A stretch of 64,000 nt of DNA, from NCBI RefSeq assembly GCF_902859625.1, contig NZ_CADIJX010000007.1:247875-311874 (forward strand), given 5' to 3'. The notes below the pieces were generated by a model, which was not told where the DNA came from, searched no databases, and was given only the letters and a program-made list of their open reading frames with translations. A program made the position numbers and the translations under genes. Positions 52,854-62,521 of this stretch are shown here, one piece after another. This stretch comes from Achromobacter pestifer (lineage in GTDB: Bacteria > Pseudomonadota > Gammaproteobacteria > Burkholderiales > Burkholderiaceae_B). Position 1 is the stretch's first letter. Each line of letters begins with the position of its first letter.

Positions 52854-53774
52854 GGTGCGCCGGGGCTCCAGGGCCGGGTAGGTCTTCAGGATGTGGCGCA
52901 ACATGCTGGCGGTGGCGGGCGGCAGGTGGCGGCCCGCCAGGCTGATGACGTGGGTGCGGCTGTTGTTCAGAATGGGATTGGCCAGCGGCAGCGACACCAT
53001 CTGGCGGAATTGCGCGCCTTTCAGCGGCGTCGACAATGGGTTCACGACATAGCCCAGCCCCTGGCTGGCGAACTCCCACAGAATTTTGAAGGAATTGGTG
53101 AGCAGCGCAGGCTTGAGCTTGACGTTCTCGTCCAGTTCCGCCGCCTGGATGTGCTGGCGCACGCCAAACGACTCATCCATCGCGGCCCAGCCATAAGGGG
53201 CCAGGTCCGACAGACGCAGCGCACGACGCATGCGTGCCAGCGGGTGATCCTTGTGGACGTGCACCCGCATCGGCGCGGGGCGCGAATAATGCGAACGCAG
53301 CCGCACGTCGTTTGGCGGCTGAAACGCCAGCGCGATCTGCACACGCTCCTCGACGATGCCACGCACCGTTTCATTGGTGCCGGCCACATGGATGCTGTAG
53401 GTGATGTCGGGGTGATTGCGCACGAAGGTCAGCAGCACGGGCTCCAGCAGCAGGTCGAGGAAGCCTTCGCCCAGCGCCAGTTCGACGTGACCGCGCGTGG
53501 CACTTTTCAGGTTGTTGACCTCGGCCTGGAAGGACTCGTTCAGGTCTTGTTGGCGGCGCGCGAACAGCGCCACCAAGCGTCCGGCATCCGTGGGCACGAC
53601 GCCGCGGCCCCGGCGTTCCAGCAGTGTCAGCCCCGTGTCCGCTTCCAGCCGGGAAATGGCGCGGCTGACGGCCGATGGGTCGGTATTCAACTGGTCGGCT
53701 GCTGCGCGCAACGTGCCAGTCTCAATGACTTGCAGCAGACAGAGCGTGCGTTTGAATTCCAGTACGTCATCCAT
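52851..53774 (-). CDS. LysR family transcriptional regulator
   Basis: 307 residues from ATG 53774; longer in-frame starts lack family similarity. HTH: VLEFKRTLCLLQVIETGTLR and NTDPSAVSRAISRLEADTGL. The effector domain has LWEFASQGLGYVVNPLSTPL. It diverges from the M20 hydrolase at 53926 with a CTAT-N5-ATAG dyad between, so it probably controls that gene. Its stop codon lies in a minisatellite. Confidence 0.9.
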   Translation of the reverse strand: MDDVLEFKRTLCLLQVIETGTLRAAADQLNTDPSAVSRAISRLEADTGLTLLERRGRGVVPTDAGRLVALFARRQQDLNESFQAEVNNLKSATRGHVELALGEGFLDLLLEPVLLTFVRNHPDITYSIHVAGTNETVRGIVEERVQIALAFQPPNDVRLRSHYSRPAPMRVHVHKDHPLARMRRALRLSDLAPYGWAAMDESFGVRQHIQAAELDENVKLKPALLTNSFKILWEFASQGLGYVVNPLSTPLKGAQFRQMVSLPLANPILNNSRTHVISLAGRHLPPATASMLRHILKTYPALEPRRT

Positions 53775-53872
53775 TGGGGCTTCCTTGCGGCGGCATTGGC
53801 ATTTTTTGGATCGTTGCAAAAACCGCATTGATAAGACGTGATCGTTGCTATCGGCTTTGTACTCGCGCCTGT

Positions 53873-53885
53873 CTATAGTCGATAG
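53873..53885. promoter_or_regulatory. LysR-type dyad before the M20 hydrolase gene
   Basis: CTATAGTCGATAG has 4-bp inverted arms around 5 nt and lies 41 bp before the start at 53926. A further CTATC copy lies at 53848. It fits a T-N11-A LysR box in this divergent gap. Confidence 0.4.
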
Positions 53886-53925
53886 CCGTATTTCCCCCAA
53901 GCCCGCACAACGGAGACCCCGCCCC

Positions 53926-55101
53926 ATGGCCATCGTCGAATCGCCCGTCAGCCCTGACCTGCTACGTCAAATGCGTGAATGGCGCCGCGACCTGCACGCG
54001 CATCCTGAAACCGCTTTCTGTGAGTTCCGCACGGCCGATGTGGTGGCTCGGGAACTGGAACGGGCCGGCGCCGTGGTGCATCGCGGATTGGGCCAAACCG
54101 GGGTGGTGGGCACGATCACGCGCGGCGACGGGCCGGTGATCGGCCTGCGCGCCGACATGGACGCGCTGGACATGCAGGAACTGGGCGACGCCACGCACCG
54201 TTCAACCATCGCCGGCAAGATGCACGGTTGCGGGCATGACGGCCATACCGCCATCTTGCTGGGCGCGGCGCATCATCTGGCGGGCGATCCCGGCTGGCGC
54301 GGGACCTTGCACTTCATTTTCCAGCCGGCCGAAGAGCATGCGGGCGGCGGTCTGGCCATGGTGCGGGACGGCCTGTTCGACAAATTTCCGTGCGACGCGG
54401 TGTTCGCACTGCATAACTCGCCCAACCTGCCGTTTGGCACAGTGTCGACGCGCGTGGGCACGGTGATGGCCAATTGCGACACCTATGAGATCACGGTGAC
54501 AGGCAAGGGCTGCCACGCGGCGCAGCCCGAGCACGGCATTGACCCCATCGTGGCTGCCGCGCAGGTGGTCAGCGCCATGCAGACCATCGCCAGCCGCAAT
54601 GTGAAGGCAACCGATTCGCTGGTGTTGAGCATCACGCAGATTCACGCGGGAGACACCTGGAACGTCGTGCCCAACAGCGTGCTGCTGCGCGGCAGCTGCC
54701 GCACGCTGACCGCCGCCACTCGCGATCTGGCCGAACGCCGGCTGCGCGAAGTCTGCGCGGGCGTGGCGACGACGTCAGGCGCCGCGATCGACGTGCAGGT
54801 ATTTCGCGGATATCCGGCTTGCGTCAATACGCAAGCCGAAGTGCAACTGGCCGCGCGGGCTGCGGCGCGGGTCGTGGGGGTTGATCAGGTGGACATGGCC
54901 TGCACGCCGCGCATGGGGTCGGAGGACTTTGCCTACATGCTGGAACAGCGGCCCGGCGCCTACGTTTTCTTGGGCGCGGCGCACCCCGGGCGCGACAACC
55001 CGCCCGTGCATAACCCGTACTACGATTTCAATGACGACATCCTGCCGCTGGGCGCACATTACTGGGTGGAACTGGTGAAAGAGGCCATGCCGGCGAACTG
55101 A
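53926..55101 (+). CDS. M20 family amidohydrolase (hippurate hydrolase/N-acyl amino acid hydrolase type)
   Basis: 391 residues from ATG 53926 with GGAGACCCC upstream. Motifs: RRDLHAHPETAFCEF, GLRADMDALDMQE, MHGCGHDGHTAILLGAA with the metal-binding cysteine and histidines, FQPAEEHAGGG with catalytic Glu, and GCHAAQPEHGIDP from the dimerisation domain. This is the M20D carboxypeptidase Ss1/hippuricase group, cytosolic, cleaving N-acyl amino acids. Likely induced through the divergent LysR regulator. Confidence 0.92.
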   Translation: MAIVESPVSPDLLRQMREWRRDLHAHPETAFCEFRTADVVARELERAGAVVHRGLGQTGVVGTITRGDGPVIGLRADMDALDMQELGDATHRSTIAGKMHGCGHDGHTAILLGAAHHLAGDPGWRGTLHFIFQPAEEHAGGGLAMVRDGLFDKFPCDAVFALHNSPNLPFGTVSTRVGTVMANCDTYEITVTGKGCHAAQPEHGIDPIVAAAQVVSAMQTIASRNVKATDSLVLSITQIHAGDTWNVVPNSVLLRGSCRTLTAATRDLAERRLREVCAGVATTSGAAIDVQVFRGYPACVNTQAEVQLAARAAARVVGVDQVDMACTPRMGSEDFAYMLEQRPGAYVFLGAAHPGRDNPPVHNPYYDFNDDILPLGAHYWVELVKEAMPAN

Positions 55102-55107
55102 TCGGGC

Positions 55108-57579
55108 TCAGCCTGGTTCGGGCGGGGACCGTGGCCGGACGGACGCCAGGGCGGCGCCCGCCGCCTCGGAAACACTACGCAGATGCAGGTCCTGCTGCGG
55201 AAACGGGATATTGATGCCGGCCTGACGCAACGTGTCGTACATGCGTGTCAGCAGATCGCTGCGGATGTCGATCCAGCGGTCGAAGTCCAGTGTCCAGGCG
55301 CGCACGCTGAAGTCCAGCGTGCTGGCGCCGAACCCCATGAACAACACCGTGGGCGCGGGGTCCGCCACGACGCCGGGCGTCTGCCGCGCGACGTCATCCA
55401 GCAGCGCGATCACCTGCGTGGGCTCCGTGCCGTAAGCCAATCCGATGCTGATTTCGATGCGGCGGCTGCGATCCAGCATGGTCCAGTTGGTCAGTTTCTC
55501 GGACAGCAGCGTGCCGTTGGGCACGATGACGTCGGCGCCTTCAAACGTCTTGATGCGCGTGGCCCGCATGCCGATGTCGCGGACTTGCCCCGACGTGCCG
55601 CCAATATCCACCACGTCGCCCGGTTGAATCGGGCGCTCGAACATCAGGATCAGGCCCGACACGAAATTGTTCACCACGTTCTGTAGACCAAAGCCGATGC
55701 CCACGCCCAGGGCGCCGAACACGATGGTCAGTTGGCTGGTCTGAAAACCCGCCGCCGACAGCGCGATGCCCAAGCCCAGCAACAGCACCAGGTAGTACGT
55801 CAGCGACGCGATGCTGTTGCCCACGCCGCGAGGCAGCGCCATGCGGGTCAGCACCTCGTCATGCAAGATCAAGCGGATGGTGCGCGCGGCCCAGAATGCA
55901 ATCACCACCGACACGAGGAACACCAGAATATTGCCCAGGCTGATCGATAGCGTGCCGACGGCCAGGGTGTAGGACAGCAGATCAGCCGTGACGGCATAGG
56001 TCGGCCGTAGCACCCGGAAGCGGTCCATGGCGTAGAGGGCCCAGCCCACGGCGGCGGCGGCCGTCAGCAGGCGGATCAGCAGCTGCACCAGCGGCGGCGC
56101 ATGCTCGCGCGCCAGCCTGAAGCGCGAGATTCCATGGCGCGTCAGCAGCAGTTGCAGCAGCGTGGTGATGACGGTAACGCCCGCATAGAGCACCAGCCCG
56201 AAGTAGCCGCTGCCGATGACGGCGCTGGTCAGCATTTCCGCCAGCGAGACATTGCCGAACAGGTTCGAGACCAGCGACACGCACAGCAGCGCCGCGGCAC
56301 CCCAGGCGATGGCCCGCAAGGCGCGCTCCTGCCGGGCGGGAGCAAGCGCCTGGTCACGTCCGCGATGCAGCAGCCACAGGATCACCACCAGCGCCACGGC
56401 GGTCAGCGCCACGGTGGATAGCCGGTAGAACAGCGTATTGGCCAGGAACAGGAACCCCAGCCGTTCGGCCAGGAACAGGGCGGTAATCACATGCGGCCAT
56501 TGACCCATGCGCCGGCGGGCAGGGGGCGGCAGCAGGCGCAGCACGGGTATGGCTGCCAGCACCAGCGCCACCTGCTGCACCATCAATGGCGCGTCCGGCT
56601 CCAGGGCAAGCACGCCCAGCATGGACAGCAGCAGCCAGGTCGACAAGGGCCGGCCCAGCACGCCCGCTGCGGTCTCGCTCATCACGCCCGCACGGATTGC
56701 GTCGCGGCTTTTCCTGGCCAGCCACAGCAGCAGCGGCAGCAACGCCAGTTGCAGCACGCGCAGGGCGCGCTGATTGCCGCTGTCGGCGGCGCCGTAATCG
56801 CGTGCGAAGCGCACTTCGATGTCCAGTCCGGTTCGCAGCAAGGCCATCGTGTCCTCGCCGGATTGCTTCGTCTGGTCCAAGGCCCAGAGTGGCGGCGAAT
56901 CCACCCGCATCAGACGGGCATCGATATTGTCGATGGCGTCGGCCACCGAGCGCTGACCGGTCTTGATCCGTTCTTCGATGGCGTTGGCGCGTTGCTCCAG
57001 TTCAACCTGGCGGGACAGCGGGCCGGACAACGCTTGTCCAGCCGCGGCCAGTTGCGCCAGCACCGCGTCCACGCGCTCGGCCAGCGCAGGCGGAAGGTCG
57101 GCGGCGCCGGGGGAGTTCTTGATTGCCTGCCAGGCGGCGCGGCGGTTGAAGAGTTCCGCCGCGTCGCTGGCGTACCAGGAGGTGGCCTGGCGCAAGTCGG
57201 CATGCCAGCGCGCCAGCCGGCGGGCGTCGAATATCCAATGCCGCTCCAGGCTTTCCACCCGCATGATGGGCAGGGTCCGAAGCTGAGCCGGTTGGAATTC
57301 ATAGAGCTTTTCATCGGCGGACTTGGCGATCGATTCCAGTGCCGGGACGAGCATGCTGGCCGGGTCGGCGCCGGCCGCGCGTTGCAGCACCCCTTCGGCA
57401 TAGCGGAGGTCGGTATCCGCCCGCAGGGGAATGTCCGCCATCTGGATGGCGGCAGGCGGCGCAGGGGCAGGGGCGGGAGTGGCGGTCGCTGGCGTGGTCG
57501 CAGCCAAGGTGCTTGCCAGGCCCGGCGAGCCCAGAATCAGTCCGAACAGACAGCAAAGGACTCGTGCTCGGGCGCGCAT
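55108..57579 (-). CDS. Large MscS-family mechanosensitive channel (KefA/YbiO-like)
   Basis: 823 residues. A signal peptide and Ala/Pro-rich linker are followed by a periplasmic helical domain (about 50-260), several extra membrane helices (about 270-560), then the MscS core: the pore helix FGALGVGIGFGLQNVVNNFV and the beta domain RPIQPGDVVDIGGTSGQVRD with VIVPNGTLLSEKLTNW. The C-terminal cage domain ends before a short Pro/Arg tail. It should release solutes on hypo-osmotic shock. It is convergent with the M20 gene by 6 bp. Confidence 0.9.
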   Translation of the reverse strand: MRARARVLCCLFGLILGSPGLASTLAATTPATATPAPAPAPPAAIQMADIPLRADTDLRYAEGVLQRAAGADPASMLVPALESIAKSADEKLYEFQPAQLRTLPIMRVESLERHWIFDARRLARWHADLRQATSWYASDAAELFNRRAAWQAIKNSPGAADLPPALAERVDAVLAQLAAAGQALSGPLSRQVELEQRANAIEERIKTGQRSVADAIDNIDARLMRVDSPPLWALDQTKQSGEDTMALLRTGLDIEVRFARDYGAADSGNQRALRVLQLALLPLLLWLARKSRDAIRAGVMSETAAGVLGRPLSTWLLLSMLGVLALEPDAPLMVQQVALVLAAIPVLRLLPPPARRRMGQWPHVITALFLAERLGFLFLANTLFYRLSTVALTAVALVVILWLLHRGRDQALAPARQERALRAIAWGAAALLCVSLVSNLFGNVSLAEMLTSAVIGSGYFGLVLYAGVTVITTLLQLLLTRHGISRFRLAREHAPPLVQLLIRLLTAAAAVGWALYAMDRFRVLRPTYAVTADLLSYTLAVGTLSISLGNILVFLVSVVIAFWAARTIRLILHDEVLTRMALPRGVGNSIASLTYYLVLLLGLGIALSAAGFQTSQLTIVFGALGVGIGFGLQNVVNNFVSGLILMFERPIQPGDVVDIGGTSGQVRDIGMRATRIKTFEGADVIVPNGTLLSEKLTNWTMLDRSRRIEISIGLAYGTEPTQVIALLDDVARQTPGVVADPAPTVLFMGFGASTLDFSVRAWTLDFDRWIDIRSDLLTRMYDTLRQAGINIPFPQQDLHLRSVSEAAGAALASVRPRSPPEPG

Positions 57580-57721
57580 GTCGAGACTCCATTGGGATGC
57601 CAGCGAACCGGGGGGCTACGAACGATGGATGGTCAACGCGCCAGAAGGCGGTATTCCACAATATCGCGAAATGCGCGTGGAATGAAAGGGCAAAACAGCC
57701 GGGATAGGGTCGGATGCGGGT

Positions 57722-58501
57722 TTAGCGCATCACCAATCCGCCATCCACGAACAGGACCTGCCCGGTCATGAAGCCGCTTGCGTCGGAAGCCAGGAACAGC
57801 ACGGGACCGGCGACGTCCTCGGGCCGGGCGATGCGCCGCAGCGGCGTGGCGGCGATCAGCGACTCACGGAACGACTCCTGGGTGCCGCCGCTGGCTTGGG
57901 TCGGATACACGAGACCCGGGGCGACACAGTTCACCCGGATGCCGTAGGGTCCGAGCTCGGTCGCCAGGTTGCGGCTGAACCCCACCAGGGCAGCCTTGGC
58001 GGTGCTGTAGTCGTGGTAGGGCACGACCGGGTGTTCGACCAGGTTGCTGGTGATATTGACGATGCAGCCGTGGGCACGCCGCTTGAAATGCGGCAGCGCG
58101 GCATGGCAGACGTTGAAGGCCGCACCCACCGAGCCGTCGAACTGCGCCTGGTAGTCCTGCCAGCCCAGGTCGCCAAAGGCGGTGCGTTGCCTGGGGTCAA
58201 AGGCATAGTGCCGCAAGGCGTTGTTGACCACGACGTCGAGACGGCCCGCGTCCTGCACGATGTGGTCGACCATGGTTCGCACCGCCTCTGGCGAACCGAC
58301 GTCTGCCTGCACCGCCCAGGCATCACCGCCCGCCGCCTGGCATTGCGCCACCACGGCGTCGGCCGCCGTGGCATTGCTCAGGTAATTGACGACGACCGTC
58401 GCGCCTTCCCGGGCAAAGCTGCGCGCGATCTCGGCGCCGATGCCACGGCTGGCGCCGGTCACCAGCACCACCTTGCCTGCGAATGTCTTGGGGGCGTTCA
58501 T
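57722..58501 (-). CDS. SDR family oxidoreductase, last gene of the TPP-riboswitch operon
   Basis: 259 residues from ATG 58501, one base after the preceding stop. Cofactor motif VTGASRGIGAEIARSF, NNA region (NNALRHYA, with Leu where NNAG is usual), Ser and YSTAKAALVGF (Tyr-x3-Lys) are intact, and GFMTGQVLFVDGGLVM is the C-terminal signature. Automatic naming would be 3-oxoacyl-ACP reductase, but in an operon with LuxE/LuxC-like enzymes it more plausibly reduces an aldehyde to an alcohol or oxidises the reverse. This role is inference from context. Confidence 0.87.
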   Translation of the reverse strand: MNAPKTFAGKVVLVTGASRGIGAEIARSFAREGATVVVNYLSNATAADAVVAQCQAAGGDAWAVQADVGSPEAVRTMVDHIVQDAGRLDVVVNNALRHYAFDPRQRTAFGDLGWQDYQAQFDGSVGAAFNVCHAALPHFKRRAHGCIVNITSNLVEHPVVPYHDYSTAKAALVGFSRNLATELGPYGIRVNCVAPGLVYPTQASGGTQESFRESLIAATPLRRIARPEDVAGPVLFLASDASGFMTGQVLFVDGGLVMR

Positions 58502-58502
58502 A

Positions 58503-59519
58503 TCAGGATCCGGGAAGCAGGCTGGCGTCAACGGCAGCAGCGACATCAATAGGGTTCTGGATGAGGCCGAGTTCGCGGTAGGCGTCGGCCGCCTTCTGCA
58601 ACAGATCCAGATCGAATGTGCCCAGGGGGCGCGTGGCGGCGCCTGGGGCGGCGGGCGCGATCGATGCCGCGTTGCGCAGCCGGATCACTTCCAGATTGAT
58701 GGCGCGGTCGGTGCCATCAATCGCGCGTTTGCCTGCCAGCGTCGCGGCTTCTTCCGGCTCGGCGATCATCCATGCGGCGCTGTCGCGGTACGCCTTCAGA
58801 AATGCACGCAGCAGCGGCTGCTTTTGCTGATGGACGGCTTCGCGCACCACGAACAGGTCGCTGGACACATTGATGTGGTCGCGCACCTGCATCACGTTGA
58901 CCTCGCCCAGGCCACGGCGCTGGCCGACCAGCAGGCCCGTGTCCGTGGCCGCCGTGGCATCGACCTGGCCTTGCAGCAACGGGGCGAAGTTCAGCACGCC
59001 GGTCACGACGATTTCCACATCGGCCTCGGTCAGGCCCGCCTGGTGCAGCATCACCAGCAGATTCTGGCGCGTGCCGCTGGCCAGGCTGTAGACGCCGATG
59101 CGCTTGCCCTTCAGGTCTGCTGGCCGTGTGATGTTGGCGGACTTCAGCGACACGACGTTGAAGACGTTCTGCGGATAGATATCGTAGATGGCGCGCAGCT
59201 TCTCGCCCTTGTCCAGAGCCATGAAGAAAGAGCCCGGGTCGGTAAAGGCCACGTCGGCCTGGCCGCTGAGGATGTTGCGGATGGCGTCGCCGCCTCCCGC
59301 GCCGGGCAGGTAGACCAGTTCCACGCCCTGCGCCTTGAAGAAGCCCTTGTCGGGTTCGACCAGCAGGTTGGTGATCTCGGAGATGGGCTTGCTCCAGCCG
59401 GCCAGCGTGACCTTGCCGGTGACGGCGGCCTGCGCGCGTGCGGCAAAGGGCGCGAGCGACGCCGCCGCAAGGCTGGCGGCTGCGGCCAACAGCTGGCGGC
59501 GGATAGGGGACGGGAACAT
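58503..59519 (-). CDS. ABC transporter periplasmic binding protein, NMT1/THI5-like (thiamin precursor type)
   Basis: 338 residues from ATG 59519, which has AGGA 9 nt upstream; an ATG at 59543 overlapping the permease stop is an alternative without a ribosome site. The signal peptide ends AARAQ. The mature protein has the NMT1/SsuA-like fold (EPDKGFFKAQGVELVYLPGA, ILSGQADVAFTDPGSF, RPADLKGKRIGVYSLASGT). It lacks the CCCFC motif of fungal THI5 synthases, so it is a receptor, not an HMP synthase. With the TPP riboswitch, a thiamin-related ligand is likely. Confidence 0.85.
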   Translation of the reverse strand: MFPSPIRRQLLAAAASLAAASLAPFAARAQAAVTGKVTLAGWSKPISEITNLLVEPDKGFFKAQGVELVYLPGAGGGDAIRNILSGQADVAFTDPGSFFMALDKGEKLRAIYDIYPQNVFNVVSLKSANITRPADLKGKRIGVYSLASGTRQNLLVMLHQAGLTEADVEIVVTGVLNFAPLLQGQVDATAATDTGLLVGQRRGLGEVNVMQVRDHINVSSDLFVVREAVHQQKQPLLRAFLKAYRDSAAWMIAEPEEAATLAGKRAIDGTDRAINLEVIRLRNAASIAPAAPGAATRPLGTFDLDLLQKAADAYRELGLIQNPIDVAAAVDASLLPGS

Positions 59520-59539
59520 GGCGTGAGTCCTGATGAATG

Positions 59540-60304
59540 TCATGAATGATCGGCGTAGGGACGCAGCAGACGGCGTTCCAGCGCAAGCGTGGCTTGATAG
59601 CCCAGCAGCCCGATGACGGCGATGGCGGTCAGCGCCGCGAACATGAGGGGGGTGTCCATCATGCCCTGCGCGGCAATGATGACGGCGCCCAGCCCACGGC
59701 TGGCGCCGATGAATTCGCCCACGACGGCGCCCACCAGGGCCAGCACCAGCGCCACGCGCAGGCCGGCCAGAATGCCGGGCAGGCCCGCAGGCAGTTTCAG
59801 GCGCAGCAAGGTCTGCGCGCGCGAGGCGCCCAGCATGCGAAACAATTGCAGCCGGTTCGGATCCACTTGGCGCAGGCTGGTCAGTGTGTTTTCCATCAAG
59901 GGGAAAAAGCAGATCAGCGCGGTCATCACGACGGTAGGCGCCATGCCGAAGCCGAACCACAGCACGAACAACGGCGCCAGCGCCAGCTTGGGCACCACCT
60001 GGCTGACGATGACGTAGGGCTTGAGCACGCGATCCAACAAGGCCGACTCCGCCAGCGCCACGCCCATCGCCAGGCCGGCGGCGCCACCCAGCGCCAGCCC
60101 CAGCAGCATCTCGGCAAGCGTCGCGCCGATGTGCGGCCAGAGATAGCCGGTGGCAAGACTCGTCCACAGCGTCTTGGCGACGGCGGAGGGGGCGGGCAGC
60201 ACCAGCGCAGAGATGCCCGCCTGCCGCACGGTCACTTCCCATGCGCCGATCAGCGCCAGCAGCAGCACGACGGCCAGCAAGCGGAAATGCAGTGCCGATT
60301 TCAT
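59540..60304 (-). CDS. ABC transporter permease (SsuC/ThiX-like)
   Basis: 254 residues, six helices. The EAA loop is FRMLGASRAQTLLRLKLPAG and VVSQVVPKLALAPLFVLWFG is the typical region before it. It overlaps the ATPase gene by 4 bp (ATGA). The SsuC-like family includes thiamin-precursor (HMP/formylaminopyrimidine) permeases, which fits the riboswitch. Confidence 0.88.
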   Translation of the reverse strand: MKSALHFRLLAVVLLLALIGAWEVTVRQAGISALVLPAPSAVAKTLWTSLATGYLWPHIGATLAEMLLGLALGGAAGLAMGVALAESALLDRVLKPYVIVSQVVPKLALAPLFVLWFGFGMAPTVVMTALICFFPLMENTLTSLRQVDPNRLQLFRMLGASRAQTLLRLKLPAGLPGILAGLRVALVLALVGAVVGEFIGASRGLGAVIIAAQGMMDTPLMFAALTAIAVIGLLGYQATLALERRLLRPYADHS

Positions 60305-61047
60305 GTGCGCGCCTGGTTCATGGCATCGAATACCTGGGCGCAGTACTGATTGAAGGCGGCGCCGTGGCGCATGGACTGCGTGCGAGGCCCGGGCAGGTCC
60401 ACGTGCAGGTCGGCCACCATGCGGCCCTGGTGCATGACCGCGACGCGATCACCCAGGTACACCGCTTCGCCGATGTCGTGCGTGACGAACAGCACCGTTG
60501 TATTGCGCACGCGGCACAGGCGTGTCAGATCATCTTGCAGTTCACCGCGCGTAATGGCATCCAGCGCGGCAAAAGGCTCGTCCAGCAATAGCAGCGCGGG
60601 TTCAAGAATCAGCGCGCGCGCCAGCGCCACGCGGCTTTGCTGCCCGCCGGACAATTGCCGGGGATAGTGTTGCGCGTGGTCGGACAGCCCCAGCATGGCC
60701 AGCAGGCTTTGGGCCCGTTCGATATCCGCGGCAAGCGGGCGGCGTTGCAGCGATACCGGTAGCAGTACGTTGTCGATGACGCGGCGCCATTCCAGCAGCG
60801 TGGGCGCCTGGAACACGTAGCCCAGCTGCGGGCCGGGCGCGGCCCGTGTGCCGTCCCATAGCTGGACACGGCCCGACTGCGGCGTCAGCAAGCCTGCGGC
60901 CAGCTTCAGCAGCGTTGTCTTGCCGCAGCCGCTGCGGCCCACCAGGCAATGAAACCCGCCAGCTTCCAGCCGCCAGTCGATGCCATCGACGATGGGCGGC
61001 CGGCCGGGGTAGGTGTAGACCACCTGTTCGATGTCGAGAAAGGGCAT
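60301..61047 (-). CDS. ABC transporter ATP-binding protein (SsuB/ThiZ-like)
   Basis: 248 residues. Walker A VGRSGCGKTTLLKLAAG, Q-loop YVFQAPTLLEWRRVIDNVLL, signature LSGGQQSRVALARAL, Walker B LLLLDEPFAALDA and the switch His in LFVTHDIGEAVYLGDRV are intact. The QxxxLLPW-like segment after the Q-loop is typical of the taurine/nitrate/thiamin-precursor importers. It starts 13 bp after the LuxC-like gene. Confidence 0.92.
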   Translation of the reverse strand: MPFLDIEQVVYTYPGRPPIVDGIDWRLEAGGFHCLVGRSGCGKTTLLKLAAGLLTPQSGRVQLWDGTRAAPGPQLGYVFQAPTLLEWRRVIDNVLLPVSLQRRPLAADIERAQSLLAMLGLSDHAQHYPRQLSGGQQSRVALARALILEPALLLLDEPFAALDAITRGELQDDLTRLCRVRNTTVLFVTHDIGEAVYLGDRVAVMHQGRMVADLHVDLPGPRTQSMRHGAAFNQYCAQVFDAMNQART

Positions 61048-61060
61048 GGCAGGTCCGCGC

Positions 61061-62521
61061 TCAGGGTTCGTAGGGCGCGAACGGTTCAGCAGCCCATTCG
61101 GCCGACTGTTCGATTTCGGTCATGCGGACCAGATCCAGCAGATTGAACCGCCCATCGTGATGCCACCCCGCTTCGGGCAGGCTCATCGAGCCGATGGCGC
61201 TGATGCGGGTAACGCCCGCCGAGCCCAGTTGCCCGGCCAGCCGGTACAGTTCTTCCGGGCTGGCGGCGACGCCTGCGGTTTGCAGAAAGGCGTCATGGGC
61301 GGCCACCAGGGGCGCCACGTCGTCCAGCGCATCGATGCCGGCCACCACGATGCTGCGTTGCAGGGCCGTGGGTGCAAGGGACTGCGGCTTATCGATGTAG
61401 GCCACGCTCCATGCCGCCGCCGGGTCGCCGATCAGGGCGTCGGCGTCGTCCGCCGGTTGTTTCCACTCGATCGATTGCCGCCACTTCGCAACGGCGGCAG
61501 ACTCTTCCAGGTCCAGCGCGCGGCGCGGATAGCGTTGTTGCAGGTTGGAGAGTTCACCGGCCAGATAGCCCGCGAAGTCGCGCGGCGACACCACGCCGCC
61601 GCGCTGCACATAGAACACGTGCGGCGAATAGCAGCCCTGCTGGTCATAACGCACGACATCCCACGCGGCGCGGCGTGCCAGGGCGGGCGCTTTCAGCGCA
61701 TCCAGCGCCGTCGCGCCGACAACGCCGAAGCCCAGCTTGTGGCCATGTGCCAGAAAGCGCGTCGTGACGGGCAGACGACGCTGGATGGCTTGCAGCGATG
61801 CGTTGCCGCCACAGGCCACCACCGTGTCGGCCTGGGCATACAGGGCCGATGCGTCCTCATCGCCTGCGCCTTTCCACCACACGACAGCCAGGCAATCGGC
61901 CAAAGGCGGATGCACCTCGGCCAACAGGCGCGCAAACCACCCGGCAAACAAGGGTTCGGCGCTGGGCAGCTTGCCGATATTGCCGGCCTTGACCAGCAGC
62001 CCGCAGACCAGGCTCCACAGCGCCAGCGCGGGCACATTGCCGGCCCAACTGTGCACCAGCAACTGCGGGCCATAGGCGCGCACGGCGCCGCCCTTGGCCG
62101 CAGGCTGGAAATCGTCCAGCACTTTTGGATTGGCGAAGTCCTCGGCCACGAAACGGTGCAGTTGCGCGGCGCGGAACGTCTTGAAGAAGCCGGTCAGTCC
62201 CAAGCGGACCATCTCGGCGTCATAGCCGCTGACGATGGGCAGCAGCAGGTCGGCCTGCTGACGGTACGGATCATTGCGGTCCAGCAGCCGCGCGATGGCG
62301 CGATCAATGACGGCGATGATCTCCGACACCGTCATCGTCTTCAGGTGCTGCGCGCTGGCGTGCCTGATGCGCTGGGCAAGGGCCTGCATCTGCGGCGCGG
62401 TCAGTACCGGCACCGCCACGTCAACGCGCTGCCCGTCGTGCTGAAACGGCAGAGTCTGCCACTGGACATCGGCCGCGGCCAAGCCCGGCAAGTATCCCGC
62501 TTCGACCCGATGCACGATCAT
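61061..62521 (-). CDS. LuxC-like acyl-CoA/acyl-enzyme reductase
   Basis: 486 residues from ATG 62521, overlapping the LuxE-like stop by 4 bp. The LuxC family resembles aldehyde dehydrogenases run in reverse: SWAGNVPALALWSLVCGLLV is the cofactor-domain start, VVACGGNASLQAI the following strand, and RYDQQGCYSPHVFYV contains Cys297, the expected acyl-accepting nucleophile. It would reduce an acyl thioester or activated acid to an aldehyde with NAD(P)H. There is no luxA/luxB luciferase nearby, so bioluminescence is excluded. The acid substrate is probably small and thiamin related, from the riboswitch and transporter context. Confidence 0.88.
   Translation of the reverse strand: MIVHRVEAGYLPGLAAADVQWQTLPFQHDGQRVDVAVPVLTAPQMQALAQRIRHASAQHLKTMTVSEIIAVIDRAIARLLDRNDPYRQQADLLLPIVSGYDAEMVRLGLTGFFKTFRAAQLHRFVAEDFANPKVLDDFQPAAKGGAVRAYGPQLLVHSWAGNVPALALWSLVCGLLVKAGNIGKLPSAEPLFAGWFARLLAEVHPPLADCLAVVWWKGAGDEDASALYAQADTVVACGGNASLQAIQRRLPVTTRFLAHGHKLGFGVVGATALDALKAPALARRAAWDVVRYDQQGCYSPHVFYVQRGGVVSPRDFAGYLAGELSNLQQRYPRRALDLEESAAVAKWRQSIEWKQPADDADALIGDPAAAWSVAYIDKPQSLAPTALQRSIVVAGIDALDDVAPLVAAHDAFLQTAGVAASPEELYRLAGQLGSAGVTRISAIGSMSLPEAGWHHDGRFNLLDLVRMTEIEQSAEWAAEPFAPYEP

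Noticed and set aside
58503..59519. NMT1/THI5-like protein as an HMP synthase
   Set aside because: It has an export signal, sits with permease and ATPase genes, and lacks the CCCFC motif of fungal THI5.
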